29,265 nucleotides of DNA from an uncultured Lachnospiraceae bacterium (GTDB lineage Bacteria > Bacillota > Clostridia > Lachnospirales > Lachnospiraceae): contig CAJLUP010000010.1 of NCBI GenBank assembly GCA_905209865.1, forward strand, positions 1 to 29,265. Direction: 5' to 3'. Shown piece by piece: positions 9,301-17,074 of this stretch. The first letter of the stretch is position 1; every line of letters starts with the position of its first letter. The notes beneath the pieces were generated by a model that was given only the letters and a program-made list of their open reading frames with translations, was not told where the DNA came from and ran no database searches. The position numbers were made by a program, and so were the translations under genes.

Positions 9301-12300
9301 TGACGTATGACGGACATACGTTTGGTTATGATATTGTAGTAACTTATGATGCGGCGAAAGGTGAGTTGAGCGCGGCTGCAGCAGAGGAAAGTAAATCCGG
9401 AAGCGCGACATTTACAAATGTTTACGAGAAGGGAGAGCCGAAAGACGTATTCATCGGAACAGGAGATGCGAAGATATCAGTAAACGGAAAAATGGTCGGA
9501 GTCGGTGATGAATTGACATATACGATCGACTGGGTCAATAACGCGTCCGACGAGAAAGGACAGCCGACGGAGGCAGAAGTTACAGTTACGGATGTTGTAC
9601 CAACCGGTACAGATTTTGTAAGTGCGGGACAGGACGGAACTTATGATAATACGACAAATACGATCACATGGAGTCTTGGAAAGCAGGAACCGGGAGCTTC
9701 GGGAACAGTTTCATTTGTTGTGAAAGTGACAGATGAGGCAGCAAAAGGCGGAACGGTAGAAAATACGGCGTCTATTACAATCGGAAAAAATGATCCGAAG
9801 ACAACAAATACAACAGTCACTCATATACCGGGAAAAACAGTTGCAAATAACGATGTGGAAGCATCGTCTATAAAAGTCGGGGATACGGTGACTTATACGA
9901 TCAAATATCACAATACGGAATCTGAATCGGCAGAGGTGATTATTCGCGATCGTATTCCGGACGGAACAGACTATGTAGATGGAAGCGCCGGAGATGATGC
10001 AGTTTATGATAAAGAGAGCCGGACGCTGACATGGACATTACAGGATGTGAAGCCAAACACAAGCGGTGAGGTAACGTTTAAGGCAGTTGTAAATGAAAGC
10101 GCGTTGAAAGAAAGCGTTAAAAATAAGGCAACTGTTCAGATCGGTGAAAACGGACCGCAGGTGAAGACGAACACAGAAACATTTGAGGTGAAGGTGGGAG
10201 ATGTTACCCTGTCAAAAGAAGTTCAGGTGACGGAAGGTCAGGGTACGAATATCAACAAGAAACAGGTATTTACATTTATTGTCAAGTTGACAGATTGCTC
10301 CGGTAAGGAATTAAGTGGAACGTATAAGTATGAAATTGATGGAGCAGCAGAAGAAAAAGATCTGAAGAATGGATCTAAAATCGAATTGACTCACAATCAG
10401 ACAGCCAAGATCAAAGGATTGCCGGAAGGTGCGGTATGTACGGTAACAGAAGAGCCGGTCACCGGATATACTTCGAAGGATGGAGCTGAGAAGTCAGCAG
10501 AGGTCATTGCCGAACAGACACAGGCAATCAGGTTTGTTAATGTTTATAATGCAGCAGCAGGTGAGCTGACAGAAGGCAGCTTGAACGTTGAGAAAGCATT
10601 AAGTGGTCGTGAATGGAAAGAAACAGATCGTTTTATTATTCAGCTGGAAGCAAAAGGCGGAAGAAATGCAGCAGGAGATGAGCTTGAAGCATCAGAAGTT
10701 CCGATGCCTGTGGGCGCGTCTGAGAATAAGATCACGCTGGATCTGACAAAAGAAAAACAGAACGCAAGTTTCGGAACGATCAGTTACAGCAAAGTGGGAA
10801 CATATAACTATATTGTTACGGAGCTTCAGCCGGCAGAAGGAGCAATCGAAGGAATTACTTATTCAAAGGCTTCTTATGACGTTAAAGTGAATGTGACAGA
10901 TAAAGGCGACGGTACGCTGAATGTGGCTTTCTCGCTGGGTCAGACAGCAGATGATCAAGGAGAGGAAATCTTTAAAGATGTAGACAAAGCAATGTTTACG
11001 AATACATATACAGCGTTGATGCCGGAGGAAGATAAGGCAGCTACAAATGCAGTCTTCACGAAAGTAGTGAATGGACGCCAGTGGATTCAAAGTGACAGTT
11101 TCACGTTCCGCTTAGCAGCAGTAACGAATGGAGCGCCTCTTCCGAAAGATGCCGAAGGAAATGATGTGACAGAGAAAACGGTGACAGCGGCAGATGTGTT
11201 GGACGGGAAAGCGGATTTCTCTTTCGGAGTGATCGAGTATAGTCTTGATATGGTCAAAGGAGAAGAGAACCGCACGAAAGAATTTGTATATGAAGTAACA
11301 GAAGTTGAGCCTGGTGAAGGTGAAGCAAAAATTGCGGGAATGGCCTATGATACGCATAAAGCAATCATGAAGATTACAGTGAGTGACGACGGAGAAGGAC
11401 ATTTGCGGGCGGTGACAACGATCGAAAACAATACGTTTACGAATGTGTATCAGTCGAAACTGGATTATAACAGTATTGGCGGATTGCAGATCTCCAAAAC
11501 TTTGAACGGAAGAGATCTGCAGAAAGATCAGTTTACATTTACCGTGACTCCGAAGGAAACTGTAGGAAGTACGACAGCGGAAGAAGCGGCACAGAAACTT
11601 GGACTTCGCACAGATGGAGAGAATGCATTCACGAATGGAGCAGCTCAGTCTGGCGAGGCGGCGATCACAGATGTTCTGGCAGGCAGGAATGTTGTATTTA
11701 CACAGGCAGACGCAGGCAAGACGTATACTTATGAAGTAAGTGAAAAAGCAGGTGAAAATGCAGCGTATACTTATGATACGGAAACGGCGATTGTGACAAT
11801 TACGGCAGAGGATCATAACGACGCAACGCTGACTGTTACAACAGTTGTAACAAAAGGCGGAAAAGAAGTTGATCGTCAGGTCGTTACAACAGGAGCAGCA
11901 GAGGCGTCGGCGGCAACTGTTCCGTTTGTCAATGAGTACAATGACCAGCCGGGATATTTAGGCGGCAGAGGAAGTGTGAAGCTTGAGGCAGAAAAAACAT
12001 TGACGAACAGACCACTGTCAGACGGTGAATTTACATTTAATGTGCTGGATCAGAACAACAACATAGTAACTTCCGGTGTGAATGATGCTGCCGGCAAGAT
12101 TACTTTCGGGGAAGTCGAATATACGACAGATCAGTTAAATCAAGATGCGGCATCGGGAATTGCAGTTAAGAAGTACGATGCTCAGACAGATCAGTACACA
12201 TACAGCTACGCATATAAAGTTGTGGAAGATCTGACAGATGCAGGCGAAGGAATTACAGGAATTACAACAGAGTTTGCAGTAACAGTGACAGTTTCCGATC

Positions 12301-13700
12301 ATGGAGACGGAACTTTAGCAGTGAAGGTTACATATCCTGAAGGCACAAACAGTCTTGTGTTTGAAAATGCATATGGAACAGGAGCAGAAGCGGAACTTTC
12401 GGTTAACGGACAAAAAGTTCTGAATGTGGAAAGTGGAAATAATGCACCGGATATTACAGGAAAATATACATTTACGCTGGAGGGATCAGAAGGCGCTCCA
12501 ATGCCGGAGAATATGACTGCTGTTAATGATGCGGCAGGAAATGTGATCTTCGGTAAGATCGTGTATACGATGGAAAATGTATTCGGAGATACAGGAGTGC
12601 AGGATTTGCAGAAAGAAAAAGACGATGAAAAAATGCCGGAGATCGAGAGCCGTACAAAAACCTTTACATATACCGTGAAAGAGAGCGGAAGTGCAGCCGG
12701 GGTTAGAAACGATACGGAAAAGGTATTCCATGTGACGGTAACAGATAACGGTGACGGTACGATCAGCGTCGATAAGGATTATGAGAACTTTGCATTTGTA
12801 TTTACAAATACATACTCGGTTACAGAAACAGAGTACAGCATCAGTACAGATATATCCGTGACGAAGATGCTGGAAGGACGCGACCTGAGAAATGGAGAGT
12901 TTACATTTGAATTGATTAGCGATAAAGATAAATCAATTCGGGAAGCTGTTAACGATGAAAACGGAAAAGTTGCTTTCGAGCCAATTACATATACAACTCC
13001 GGGCGAGTATTCTTATACAATTCGTGAAAGAAATACGGGATTGAAGGGGATTACATACGACGCAAGAGAATATAAAGTTGTAGTGAAGGTGACAGATAAT
13101 GGCGACGGTACGATGAGCGCATCGGCAGAGTCATCAGTTGGATCACAGGAGATCGTGTTTGAAAACAGTTATAAAGCATCGCCTACGTCGGTTGTTCTCG
13201 GAACATCGAAGATACTGAAGAATAAAGATTTGAAAGCAGGTCAGTTTACGTTCTTGCTGAAGGAAGACGGAACGGTGATTGATGAGGCAACGAACGATCA
13301 GGACGGACAGGTTATGTTTAAATCGATCGGATTTGAGTCGGCAGGTACTTATAAGTACGTTATTGCCGAGAAAAATGATAAGCAAAAAAATATCATTTAT
13401 GATACGACAGAATATGGCGTGACGATCGAGGTGACAGATGACGGAGAGGGAAGTCTCAATGCCGTGGTTCATTACGATCAGGGCGTTCCGCCGACATTTA
13501 TGAACAAATATGTCAAACCGGCGGAACCAAAACCGGAAGAACCGAAACAGGAGACACCGAAACCGTCTGAACCGGAACAGATTAACACCGTTCAGACAGG
13601 AGACAAGACTCCTCTTACAGGAACAGCGGTGATATTGGCGGCAGCGCTTGCAGCAATGATTGGCGCGGCAGGATTTGCTGGTAAGAAACGCAGGAAATAG
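3378..13700 (+). CDS. Giant cell-wall-anchored VWA/FctA-repeat surface protein
   Basis: 3440 residues. AAGGAAAG ten bases upstream supports the ATG. Signal peptide 1-38 (cut after VYAA). A VWA domain (about 125-445) has the MIDAS motif DVSGS (135-139) and FFTDGEPN near 336. Residues about 446-785 are an unassigned, probably beta-rich region. A CnaB-like domain follows (about 787-928), then seven FctA/Spy0128-like repeats (about 929-2018), two DUF11 domains (2018-2273), a second CnaB-like domain (2273-2393) and seven more FctA-like repeats (2393-3379). Each repeat runs K-x-L-x-G-R ... Y-x-V-x-E ... G-I-x-Y-D ... D-N-G-D-G-T ... F-x-N-x-Y, with the Lys, Glu and Asn needed for an isopeptide bond. 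A Pro/Glu-rich linker leads to a VQTGD sorting motif (3405-3409), a hydrophobic helix and the tail KKRRK. VWA-tipped stalks of this kind usually act in adhesion. No sortase gene lies in the window. The likely control is the two-component system just upstream. Confidence 0.9.
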   Translation: MRKKEKRKKVCASVLALLLSVAMILGMIPGEIGQVYAAEQKTKGEPVLASAFDAETKADPSTLQTWKSLVSNTTENIGRIWTDKTVSTEDMAFDGTTEKAEIGDSQFLVALSALSSTSNTVAMSEKPLDIVLVLDVSGSMGNRLSTRYIYEEVYDINTGRRGPSYYAINDNGDYVEIDKIQYFGFFDHWELEGKEVEPKTSASDNTEGHIQFYTRKEENITKMEALKSAVNSFAEAAAKRNDDIQDVTKQHALSVVKFADDSTSDVYGDDKNGGYNYTQRLNPLTKYTSTTISTLTDSVNKLDEAGSTAADFGLSMARKELTQNGRKDAQKVVIFFTDGEPNHQNGFDSSVANDAIANAAILKSEDQALVYSIGVFENADPTNTSTADSNRFNAYMHGVSSNYPNASSWKQLGTREADSDYYKAAANADELTQIFTDIFEDVSIGSGFPTNVTQGYEPNKGGYVTFYDQLGSYMQVDEFKTILFADKKFNLNRDTGIKTEGNVTTYTFEGEGGNALYPQGNLHDILITVTKSDDLKTGDIVEVKVPASMVPLRHFKVDTDINGQATMNVDEAYPIRIMYGASIKPKVIETLRDGLDDSADDAALEAYLEENKTMTGGNTAALFYSNAYTGTSWPGHPNKTLGDTVASFEPAKGNTFYYFTKDTPIYTDENFEHPVTDKPVSGDTYYYAKTYWALENGQAVEKTKAFPFASDNFEQASANWEVNDKNEVYIKAGSARLTRVDSLTLSKENNATSTATEVINPLWDNVNNPQTLHVYLGNNGLIAVEVPGALEITKDATVAADKNLNEDEVVKDKEFAFKINIPDMKNKTVKAEKRNLQNELLGEVFDLTFDSKGDIVQSVKLKNNERLYIHGLDAGASYTVTEDGTSMPKGFSLTSVVTDGKEEKTEKAEGTIEAGLSKRHTFVNTYDVKSVDAEEFAPFKKTFERWDLASEFDMMLVADSASYPMPEGSKNGQKIVKATEENSNGNFGTITFSAPGTYGYTVLEKIENEDRVSGVHYSKALYDVTVTVSDNGDGTLSVDSIVMKKTNGDDGSQIPEGQQQETSIAEFVNTFNADSASLSARVRKEYTDTTGGSISNGQFRFKMTPRTDLDEGDTVQENRPQLPAGTQFEDDGKSIIVSNIGNNVHFGEATYNADCIGNTYAYELTEVVPDEVTAESPKLDGMKYDLNRYLVKMAVTKGEDAEGKAKVVVNASYYRIETDQSGKEIYTLLKDENDKPVIPVFTNVYDPEDLILPGDGQNAVCGSKTLEGRDSLTGETFTFTLSAANEATATGLANDWIVFENDPSKTEMQANVSELINKQEKPFDFGEVRFTRPGIYQFNVVENAPENGKGMVYDRHTALVTVTVNDRNGTLEGNVTYNNGQGMSEDKAAFVNVYKAGTVYGNGMDLNLSKTLNGRAQTLGEFKFKIAGQTEEADLKLNNADREFTTIAPADDGVASKIFNKLSGVQFDETDAGKTFSYTVQEVLPEDDDAEVAGVQNSGVTYTQMQYQVDIKVKDNGDGTMSTLTTVSRTYDDAGNRLDTPEVLETYNSADGKDVCNVISFINTYAAKSVTVDTDTDENVMLTKQLKGRSWKETDRFQFTLKANNPADAPLPVKNGQQTTTAEVSQPVGTEDSTVVDFGFGSITFDKPGDYYYQVTEAHAGETIDGITYDSEAAYIWIQVKDSGKGQLTAEVNTTDSDFVNTYGAVLNHNAAGGIVTAKTLNGHDMADRQFTFQVEALAGTGTTAEENAKRIGVKDGTTELYRNDGSAKAGETLTMETEDKNAIEFTADDVGKTMVYRFSEKGADGNFGTGGTKDGYTYDGAVYTVELGVTDDGDGTLTLHTTVKDKEGTVLIDNQTSNETDPKETVVSFVNNYTPDEISVEPGTFAGKVTKVLKGNRGTDLKNGEFTFRMKITAADGSSMDNVVLPEGAVDSAVTSANKADGSVNFGNISFKAAGTYHVEISEVIPIEDADPNMTYDGHTFGYDIVVTYDAAKGELSAAAAEESKSGSATFTNVYEKGEPKDVFIGTGDAKISVNGKMVGVGDELTYTIDWVNNASDEKGQPTEAEVTVTDVVPTGTDFVSAGQDGTYDNTTNTITWSLGKQEPGASGTVSFVVKVTDEAAKGGTVENTASITIGKNDPKTTNTTVTHIPGKTVANNDVEASSIKVGDTVTYTIKYHNTESESAEVIIRDRIPDGTDYVDGSAGDDAVYDKESRTLTWTLQDVKPNTSGEVTFKAVVNESALKESVKNKATVQIGENGPQVKTNTETFEVKVGDVTLSKEVQVTEGQGTNINKKQVFTFIVKLTDCSGKELSGTYKYEIDGAAEEKDLKNGSKIELTHNQTAKIKGLPEGAVCTVTEEPVTGYTSKDGAEKSAEVIAEQTQAIRFVNVYNAAAGELTEGSLNVEKALSGREWKETDRFIIQLEAKGGRNAAGDELEASEVPMPVGASENKITLDLTKEKQNASFGTISYSKVGTYNYIVTELQPAEGAIEGITYSKASYDVKVNVTDKGDGTLNVAFSLGQTADDQGEEIFKDVDKAMFTNTYTALMPEEDKAATNAVFTKVVNGRQWIQSDSFTFRLAAVTNGAPLPKDAEGNDVTEKTVTAADVLDGKADFSFGVIEYSLDMVKGEENRTKEFVYEVTEVEPGEGEAKIAGMAYDTHKAIMKITVSDDGEGHLRAVTTIENNTFTNVYQSKLDYNSIGGLQISKTLNGRDLQKDQFTFTVTPKETVGSTTAEEAAQKLGLRTDGENAFTNGAAQSGEAAITDVLAGRNVVFTQADAGKTYTYEVSEKAGENAAYTYDTETAIVTITAEDHNDATLTVTTVVTKGGKEVDRQVVTTGAAEASAATVPFVNEYNDQPGYLGGRGSVKLEAEKTLTNRPLSDGEFTFNVLDQNNNIVTSGVNDAAGKITFGEVEYTTDQLNQDAASGIAVKKYDAQTDQYTYSYAYKVVEDLTDAGEGITGITTEFAVTVTVSDHGDGTLAVKVTYPEGTNSLVFENAYGTGAEAELSVNGQKVLNVESGNNAPDITGKYTFTLEGSEGAPMPENMTAVNDAAGNVIFGKIVYTMENVFGDTGVQDLQKEKDDEKMPEIESRTKTFTYTVKESGSAAGVRNDTEKVFHVTVTDNGDGTISVDKDYENFAFVFTNTYSVTETEYSISTDISVTKMLEGRDLRNGEFTFELISDKDKSIREAVNDENGKVAFEPITYTTPGEYSYTIRERNTGLKGITYDAREYKVVVKVTDNGDGTMSASAESSVGSQEIVFENSYKASPTSVVLGTSKILKNKDLKAGQFTFLLKEDGTVIDEATNDQDGQVMFKSIGFESAGTYKYVIAEKNDKQKNIIYDTTEYGVTIEVTDDGEGSLNAVVHYDQGVPPTFMNKYVKPAEPKPEEPKQETPKPSEPEQINTVQTGDKTPLTGTAVILAAALAAMIGAAGFAGKKRRK

Positions 13701-13707
13701 TTTTATG

Positions 13708-13749
13708 ATGCTGTGATGATACGGAAAGGTATCGTCACAGCATTTTTTT
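13708..13749 (+). terminator. Terminator of the surface-protein gene
   Basis: A 15-bp stem (ATGCTGTGATGATAC with GTATCGTCACAGCAT, one G-T wobble), loop GGAAAG and seven T. The bases directly after the T-run (GCAATGGCAT) repeat the start of the post-terminator repeat. Confidence 0.95.
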
Positions 13750-13811
13750 GCAATGGCATATTACATGAAAATGATTTTGGAAAATACAGACTATTTCTTT
13801 TGGGAAAAGCA

Positions 13812-13820
13812 TGGTATGAT
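13812..13820 (+). promoter_or_regulatory. Probable extended -10 promoter of the yaaO-rsmI run
   Basis: TGG followed by TATGAT (13815-13820), an extended -10, 41 bases before the ATG at 13862. No good -35 is visible at 17 bp spacing. Confidence 0.45.
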
Positions 13821-13861
13821 AAAGTAGGAAAAAATTCGGGATATTTGACAGGGGTATAAAA

Positions 13862-15355
13862 ATGGAATCACTGTATAAAAAACTTGTGTCATATGGAAAT
13901 TCGGACTACTATCCTTTTCATATGCCGGGACATAAGAGAAATGCGGCATTGATCGGGGCAAATCTTCCGTATGAGATAGATATTACGGAGATTGACGGAT
14001 TTGATGATCTTCATCATGCGGAAGGAATTTTAAAAGATCTGCAGGAATATGCGGCAGACGTATATCATGCGGAGGAAACGCATTATCTTGTCAACGGAAG
14101 TACGGTCGGACTGCTGAGCGCAGTTATGGGAAATACAAGAGCCGGAGATTGGATATTAATGGCAAGAAACTGTCACAAATCCGTATATCATGCAGTTGAG
14201 ATGAATGGTCTTCATCCGATCTATATTTATCCGGAAAAGCTGAATATCGGCGATAAGTGTTCTTTTGGTCAGGAGCTAAACGGAGAGGCATCGCCGGAAG
14301 AGATCGAAAGACTTCTTGAAGAATATCCGAAGATAAAGGCAGTAGTCATTACTTCGCCTACTTATGACGGCGTTGTTTCTGATGTGAGGCGGATTGCCGG
14401 GATTGTTCATAAAAAAGGGATTCCGCTGATCGTAGACGAAGCGCATGGGGCACATTTTGGATTTCATCCGTATTTTCCAATGAACAGCAGCGAGCTGGGA
14501 GCAGATCTGGTTATTCATAGTTTACATAAGACGCTTCCGTCTTTGACCCAGACGGCGCTTCTGCATATGAACGGAACTTTGGCAGACAGAGAGAATGTCA
14601 GAGAATATCTTCATATGCTGCAGTCAAGCAGTCCTTCTTATGTACTTATGGCAGGGATTGATGAGTGTATTCGTTTTGTCGGAGATAGAGAAAGTCCTGT
14701 TTTTGCTCAGTATGCGAAACGCCTGCAGTCGGTTCGGGAAAGGCTGAAGAGCCTTTCTGAACTGCAGCTGGTGGAATCAGAGAGGTATGATAGATCCAAG
14801 ATTGTGATCGCTGTCAAAAATAAAGAAATAAATAAATTTACTGGAAAACAATTATATAATGAATTGAAAGATAAATATTTACTGCAACCTGAAATGGCAG
14901 CGGGATCATATGTCGTTTTGATGACATCTTTGGCCGATACAGAGGAAGGATTAGAGCGGCTGGTGCTGGCGTTGAAAGAGATTGACAGAAAACTTGCAAA
15001 AATCGGAAAAAGCGAAAGAAATAATTCTTTACTACAAGATATAGATGTGCATGGAGATATTTGTAAGAACATCTTGTGGAAAGAGGAAAAGCAGAGAAAT
15101 ACTTATGTGTATAATCCAGGTGATGCAAAGCGGCTGCGCCGTGAGGAAGGGTGTGAATCTGTCGGATGGGAAAAGTGCAGCAGAAGGATATCGGGAGAGT
15201 ACGCATATCTGTATCCGCCGGGGATTCCTTTGATCGTTCCGGGAGAGAGAATCTCGGAGAAAACGGCAGAACGGATAAAAGAATACGAAGAAATGGGATT
15301 TCAAATTGAAGGCACGAAGAAGAAAGGAAAGATTGAGGTATTGATAAATGGGTAA
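13862..15355 (+). CDS. PLP-dependent Orn/Lys/Arg decarboxylase-family protein (YaaO-like)
   Basis: 497 residues, of fold-type I PLP enzyme type. The N-terminus has PFHMPGHKRN. THYLVNGSTVG near 77-87 fits the phosphate-binding region. VDEAHGAHFG holds the cofactor-contacting Asp (D192), and SLHKTLPSLTQTA holds the Schiff-base Lys (K223). The C-terminal domain ends in YLYPPGIPLIVPGE, typical of the family. Length agrees with B. subtilis YaaO and SpeA (about 480-490). It opens a cluster ordered as in B. subtilis (yaaO, kinase, holB, ricT, yabB, rsmI). Substrate (arginine, lysine or ornithine) cannot be told from sequence alone. The stop overlaps the next start by eight bases, so the two are probably co-translated. 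Confidence 0.88.
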   Translation: MESLYKKLVSYGNSDYYPFHMPGHKRNAALIGANLPYEIDITEIDGFDDLHHAEGILKDLQEYAADVYHAEETHYLVNGSTVGLLSAVMGNTRAGDWILMARNCHKSVYHAVEMNGLHPIYIYPEKLNIGDKCSFGQELNGEASPEEIERLLEEYPKIKAVVITSPTYDGVVSDVRRIAGIVHKKGIPLIVDEAHGAHFGFHPYFPMNSSELGADLVIHSLHKTLPSLTQTALLHMNGTLADRENVREYLHMLQSSSPSYVLMAGIDECIRFVGDRESPVFAQYAKRLQSVRERLKSLSELQLVESERYDRSKIVIAVKNKEINKFTGKQLYNELKDKYLLQPEMAAGSYVVLMTSLADTEEGLERLVLALKEIDRKLAKIGKSERNNSLLQDIDVHGDICKNILWKEEKQRNTYVYNPGDAKRLRREEGCESVGWEKCSRRISGEYAYLYPPGIPLIVPGERISEKTAERIKEYEEMGFQIEGTKKKGKIEVLING

Positions 15356-15932
15356 AATTTATTATGTAATGGGAAAGAGTTCTTCGGGAAAAGATACCGT
15401 TTATAAAAAATTAAAAGAACAATATCCCGATCTGCGTTCAGTCGTGCCGTATACGACCCGTCCGATCCGTGAGGGAGAGCAAAATGGTGTGGAATATTAT
15501 TTTGTGGATGAGGAGAAATTGCATGAGATGGAAGAGAAGTCTCAGGTGATTGAAGCGCGGTCTTATCATACCCGCTGCGGAGTGTGGACTTATTTTACTG
15601 CGGATGACGGACAGATCGATCTGAATGGATCGGATTACCTTTTGATCGGAACGCTTGTGTCGTATCAGGCGCTGAGAAAGTATTTCGGGGAGAAGGCGCT
15701 TGTGCCGGTCTATCTTGAAGTGGAGGATGGTCTGAGACTTGCCCGGGCGCTTGAGCGGGAACGCAGACAGGATCAGCCGAAATATGCGGAGATGTGCAGG
15801 AGATTTCTTGCGGATGAGAAAGATTTTTCAGAAGAGAATCTTGTGGAAAGTGGAATTACACGGCGCTTTTATAATGAAAGTTTGCCGGAGTGTCTTGATG
15901 AGATCGGGGCATATATTAAAGAAATGCGATAG
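15348..15932 (+). CDS. Guanylate-kinase-like P-loop protein
   Basis: 194 residues. P-loop GKSSSGKDT (9-17) near the N-terminus, then TTRPIREGEQNGVEYYFV, the GMP-binding signature of guanylate kinases (TTRxxRxGExxGxxYxF). The usual central segment ending in E-x-D-x-x-G-A is not recognisable; in its place is SDYLLIGTLVSYQALRKYF. The P-loop has Asp where Gmk usually has Ser/Thr. It is therefore a divergent member and may not be the cell's main Gmk, which in Firmicutes normally lies beside rpoZ. In B. subtilis this position is occupied by tmk. Role unknown; nucleotide monophosphate phosphorylation is plausible. It overlaps the upstream decarboxylase gene by eight bases. Confidence 0.8.
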   Translation: MGKIYYVMGKSSSGKDTVYKKLKEQYPDLRSVVPYTTRPIREGEQNGVEYYFVDEEKLHEMEEKSQVIEARSYHTRCGVWTYFTADDGQIDLNGSDYLLIGTLVSYQALRKYFGEKALVPVYLEVEDGLRLARALERERRQDQPKYAEMCRRFLADEKDFSEENLVESGITRRFYNESLPECLDEIGAYIKEMR

Positions 15933-16074
15933 ATTTAATTAGTTTTTGATAGATTTCACTGTTTTGTAATACCTTTTAATTTAAAGTTGTAGTACAATAG
16001 GAGTATGTTTTAAAGGGAGATGATCCCGATAGGGCATATAATAAAAATTAATTTTATGAGTGCAGGTGATATGG

Positions 16075-17070
16075 ATGAGTGGTTTTAAAGACGTAGTAGG
16101 ACATAAGAATATTATTAAGTACATTCAGAATGCGGTGACTGCGGATGCGGTTTCTCACGCGTATATACTGAATGGCGAGAGAGGTTCGGGAAAGAAGCTG
16201 CTTGCGAATTTGTTTGCCATGAGCCTGCAGTGTGAGAACCGGGATGAAGACGGCGATGCCTGCGGCAAATGCCGTTCGTGCAGGCAGGCGGTGAGCGGCA
16301 ATCAGCCGGATATTATCAGGGTGATGCATGAGAAGCCGAATACGATCAGCGTGGATGATATCCGCGTGCAGATCAATGATGATATTGTGATCCGTCCGTA
16401 CAGCAGTAAATATAAAGTATATATTGTTGCAGATGCGGATATGATGAGCGTACAGGCGCAGAACGCGCTTTTGAAGACGATTGAAGAGCCGCCGGAGTAT
16501 GCGGTTATCATGCTTTTGACAGAGAATGCCGAGACGCTTCTTCCGACGATCCGCTCAAGATGTGTTATGATGAAACTTCGGAACATTAAGGATCAGCTTG
16601 TAAAGAAGTATCTTATGGAGCAGTTGGAAGTTCCGGATTATAAGGCGGACGTCTGCGTAGCATTTGCCCAGGGAAATATGGGAAAGGCGATCATGCTGGC
16701 AAATTCGGAATATTTCAATGAGATCAAAGAGGAAGTCGTCCATTTGCTCAGAAATATAGATGAGATGACCGTTCCGGATCTGATGGAAGCGGTAAAGCGC
16801 TGTATGATTTATAAGATGGAGATCAGCGATTATCTTGACATGATCGCTATCTGGTACCGGGACGTCCTGATTTATAAGGCAACGAGAAGTGTGGATCGGG
16901 TTGTATTTTCCGATCAGATGAAATATATTCGGGAGCGGGCGAAAAAAAGCTCATATGAAGGAATTGAGAATATTCTTGATTCGCTTGAAAAGGCAAAGGC
17001 GCGAATGAAAGCGAATGTAAATTTTGAGCTGACGATGGAGCTGCTCCTGTTGACAATAAAGGAGAATTGA
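16075..17070 (+). CDS. holB: DNA polymerase III delta' subunit
   Basis: 331 residues from the ATG at 16075. An in-frame GTG at 16060 is possible, but AGGTG at 16064-16068 points to 16075. The protein is part of the clamp-loader complex that places the sliding clamp on DNA. It starts with FKDVVGHKNIIKYI, then a P-loop-like NGERGSGKK (33-41) and a zinc-binding cluster with C53, C63, C66 and C69. TIEEPPEYAVIMLLTEN and LLPTIRSRC are the DnaX/HolB AAA+ sensor-1 and SRC regions. The C-terminal half is helical. Four bases separate it from ricT. The 142-base gap upstream is A/T-rich and probably holds a promoter, but I see no clear -35/-10 pair. Confidence 0.95.
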   Translation: MSGFKDVVGHKNIIKYIQNAVTADAVSHAYILNGERGSGKKLLANLFAMSLQCENRDEDGDACGKCRSCRQAVSGNQPDIIRVMHEKPNTISVDDIRVQINDDIVIRPYSSKYKVYIVADADMMSVQAQNALLKTIEEPPEYAVIMLLTENAETLLPTIRSRCVMMKLRNIKDQLVKKYLMEQLEVPDYKADVCVAFAQGNMGKAIMLANSEYFNEIKEEVVHLLRNIDEMTVPDLMEAVKRCMIYKMEISDYLDMIAIWYRDVLIYKATRSVDRVVFSDQMKYIRERAKKSSYEGIENILDSLEKAKARMKANVNFELTMELLLLTIKEN

Positions 17071-17074
17071 CAAA

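Noticed and set aside
11112..11816. 234-codon open frame on the minus strand
   Set aside because: It lies wholly inside the surface-protein gene, has no family resemblance and is Cys/Ile/Arg-rich in the way antisense frames of repetitive genes are.
6164..13512. Stalk repeats as a CRISPR-like or DNA-level tandem repeat
   Set aside because: The repeats are conserved as protein, not as DNA, with lengths from about 115 to 175 residues and no identical units.
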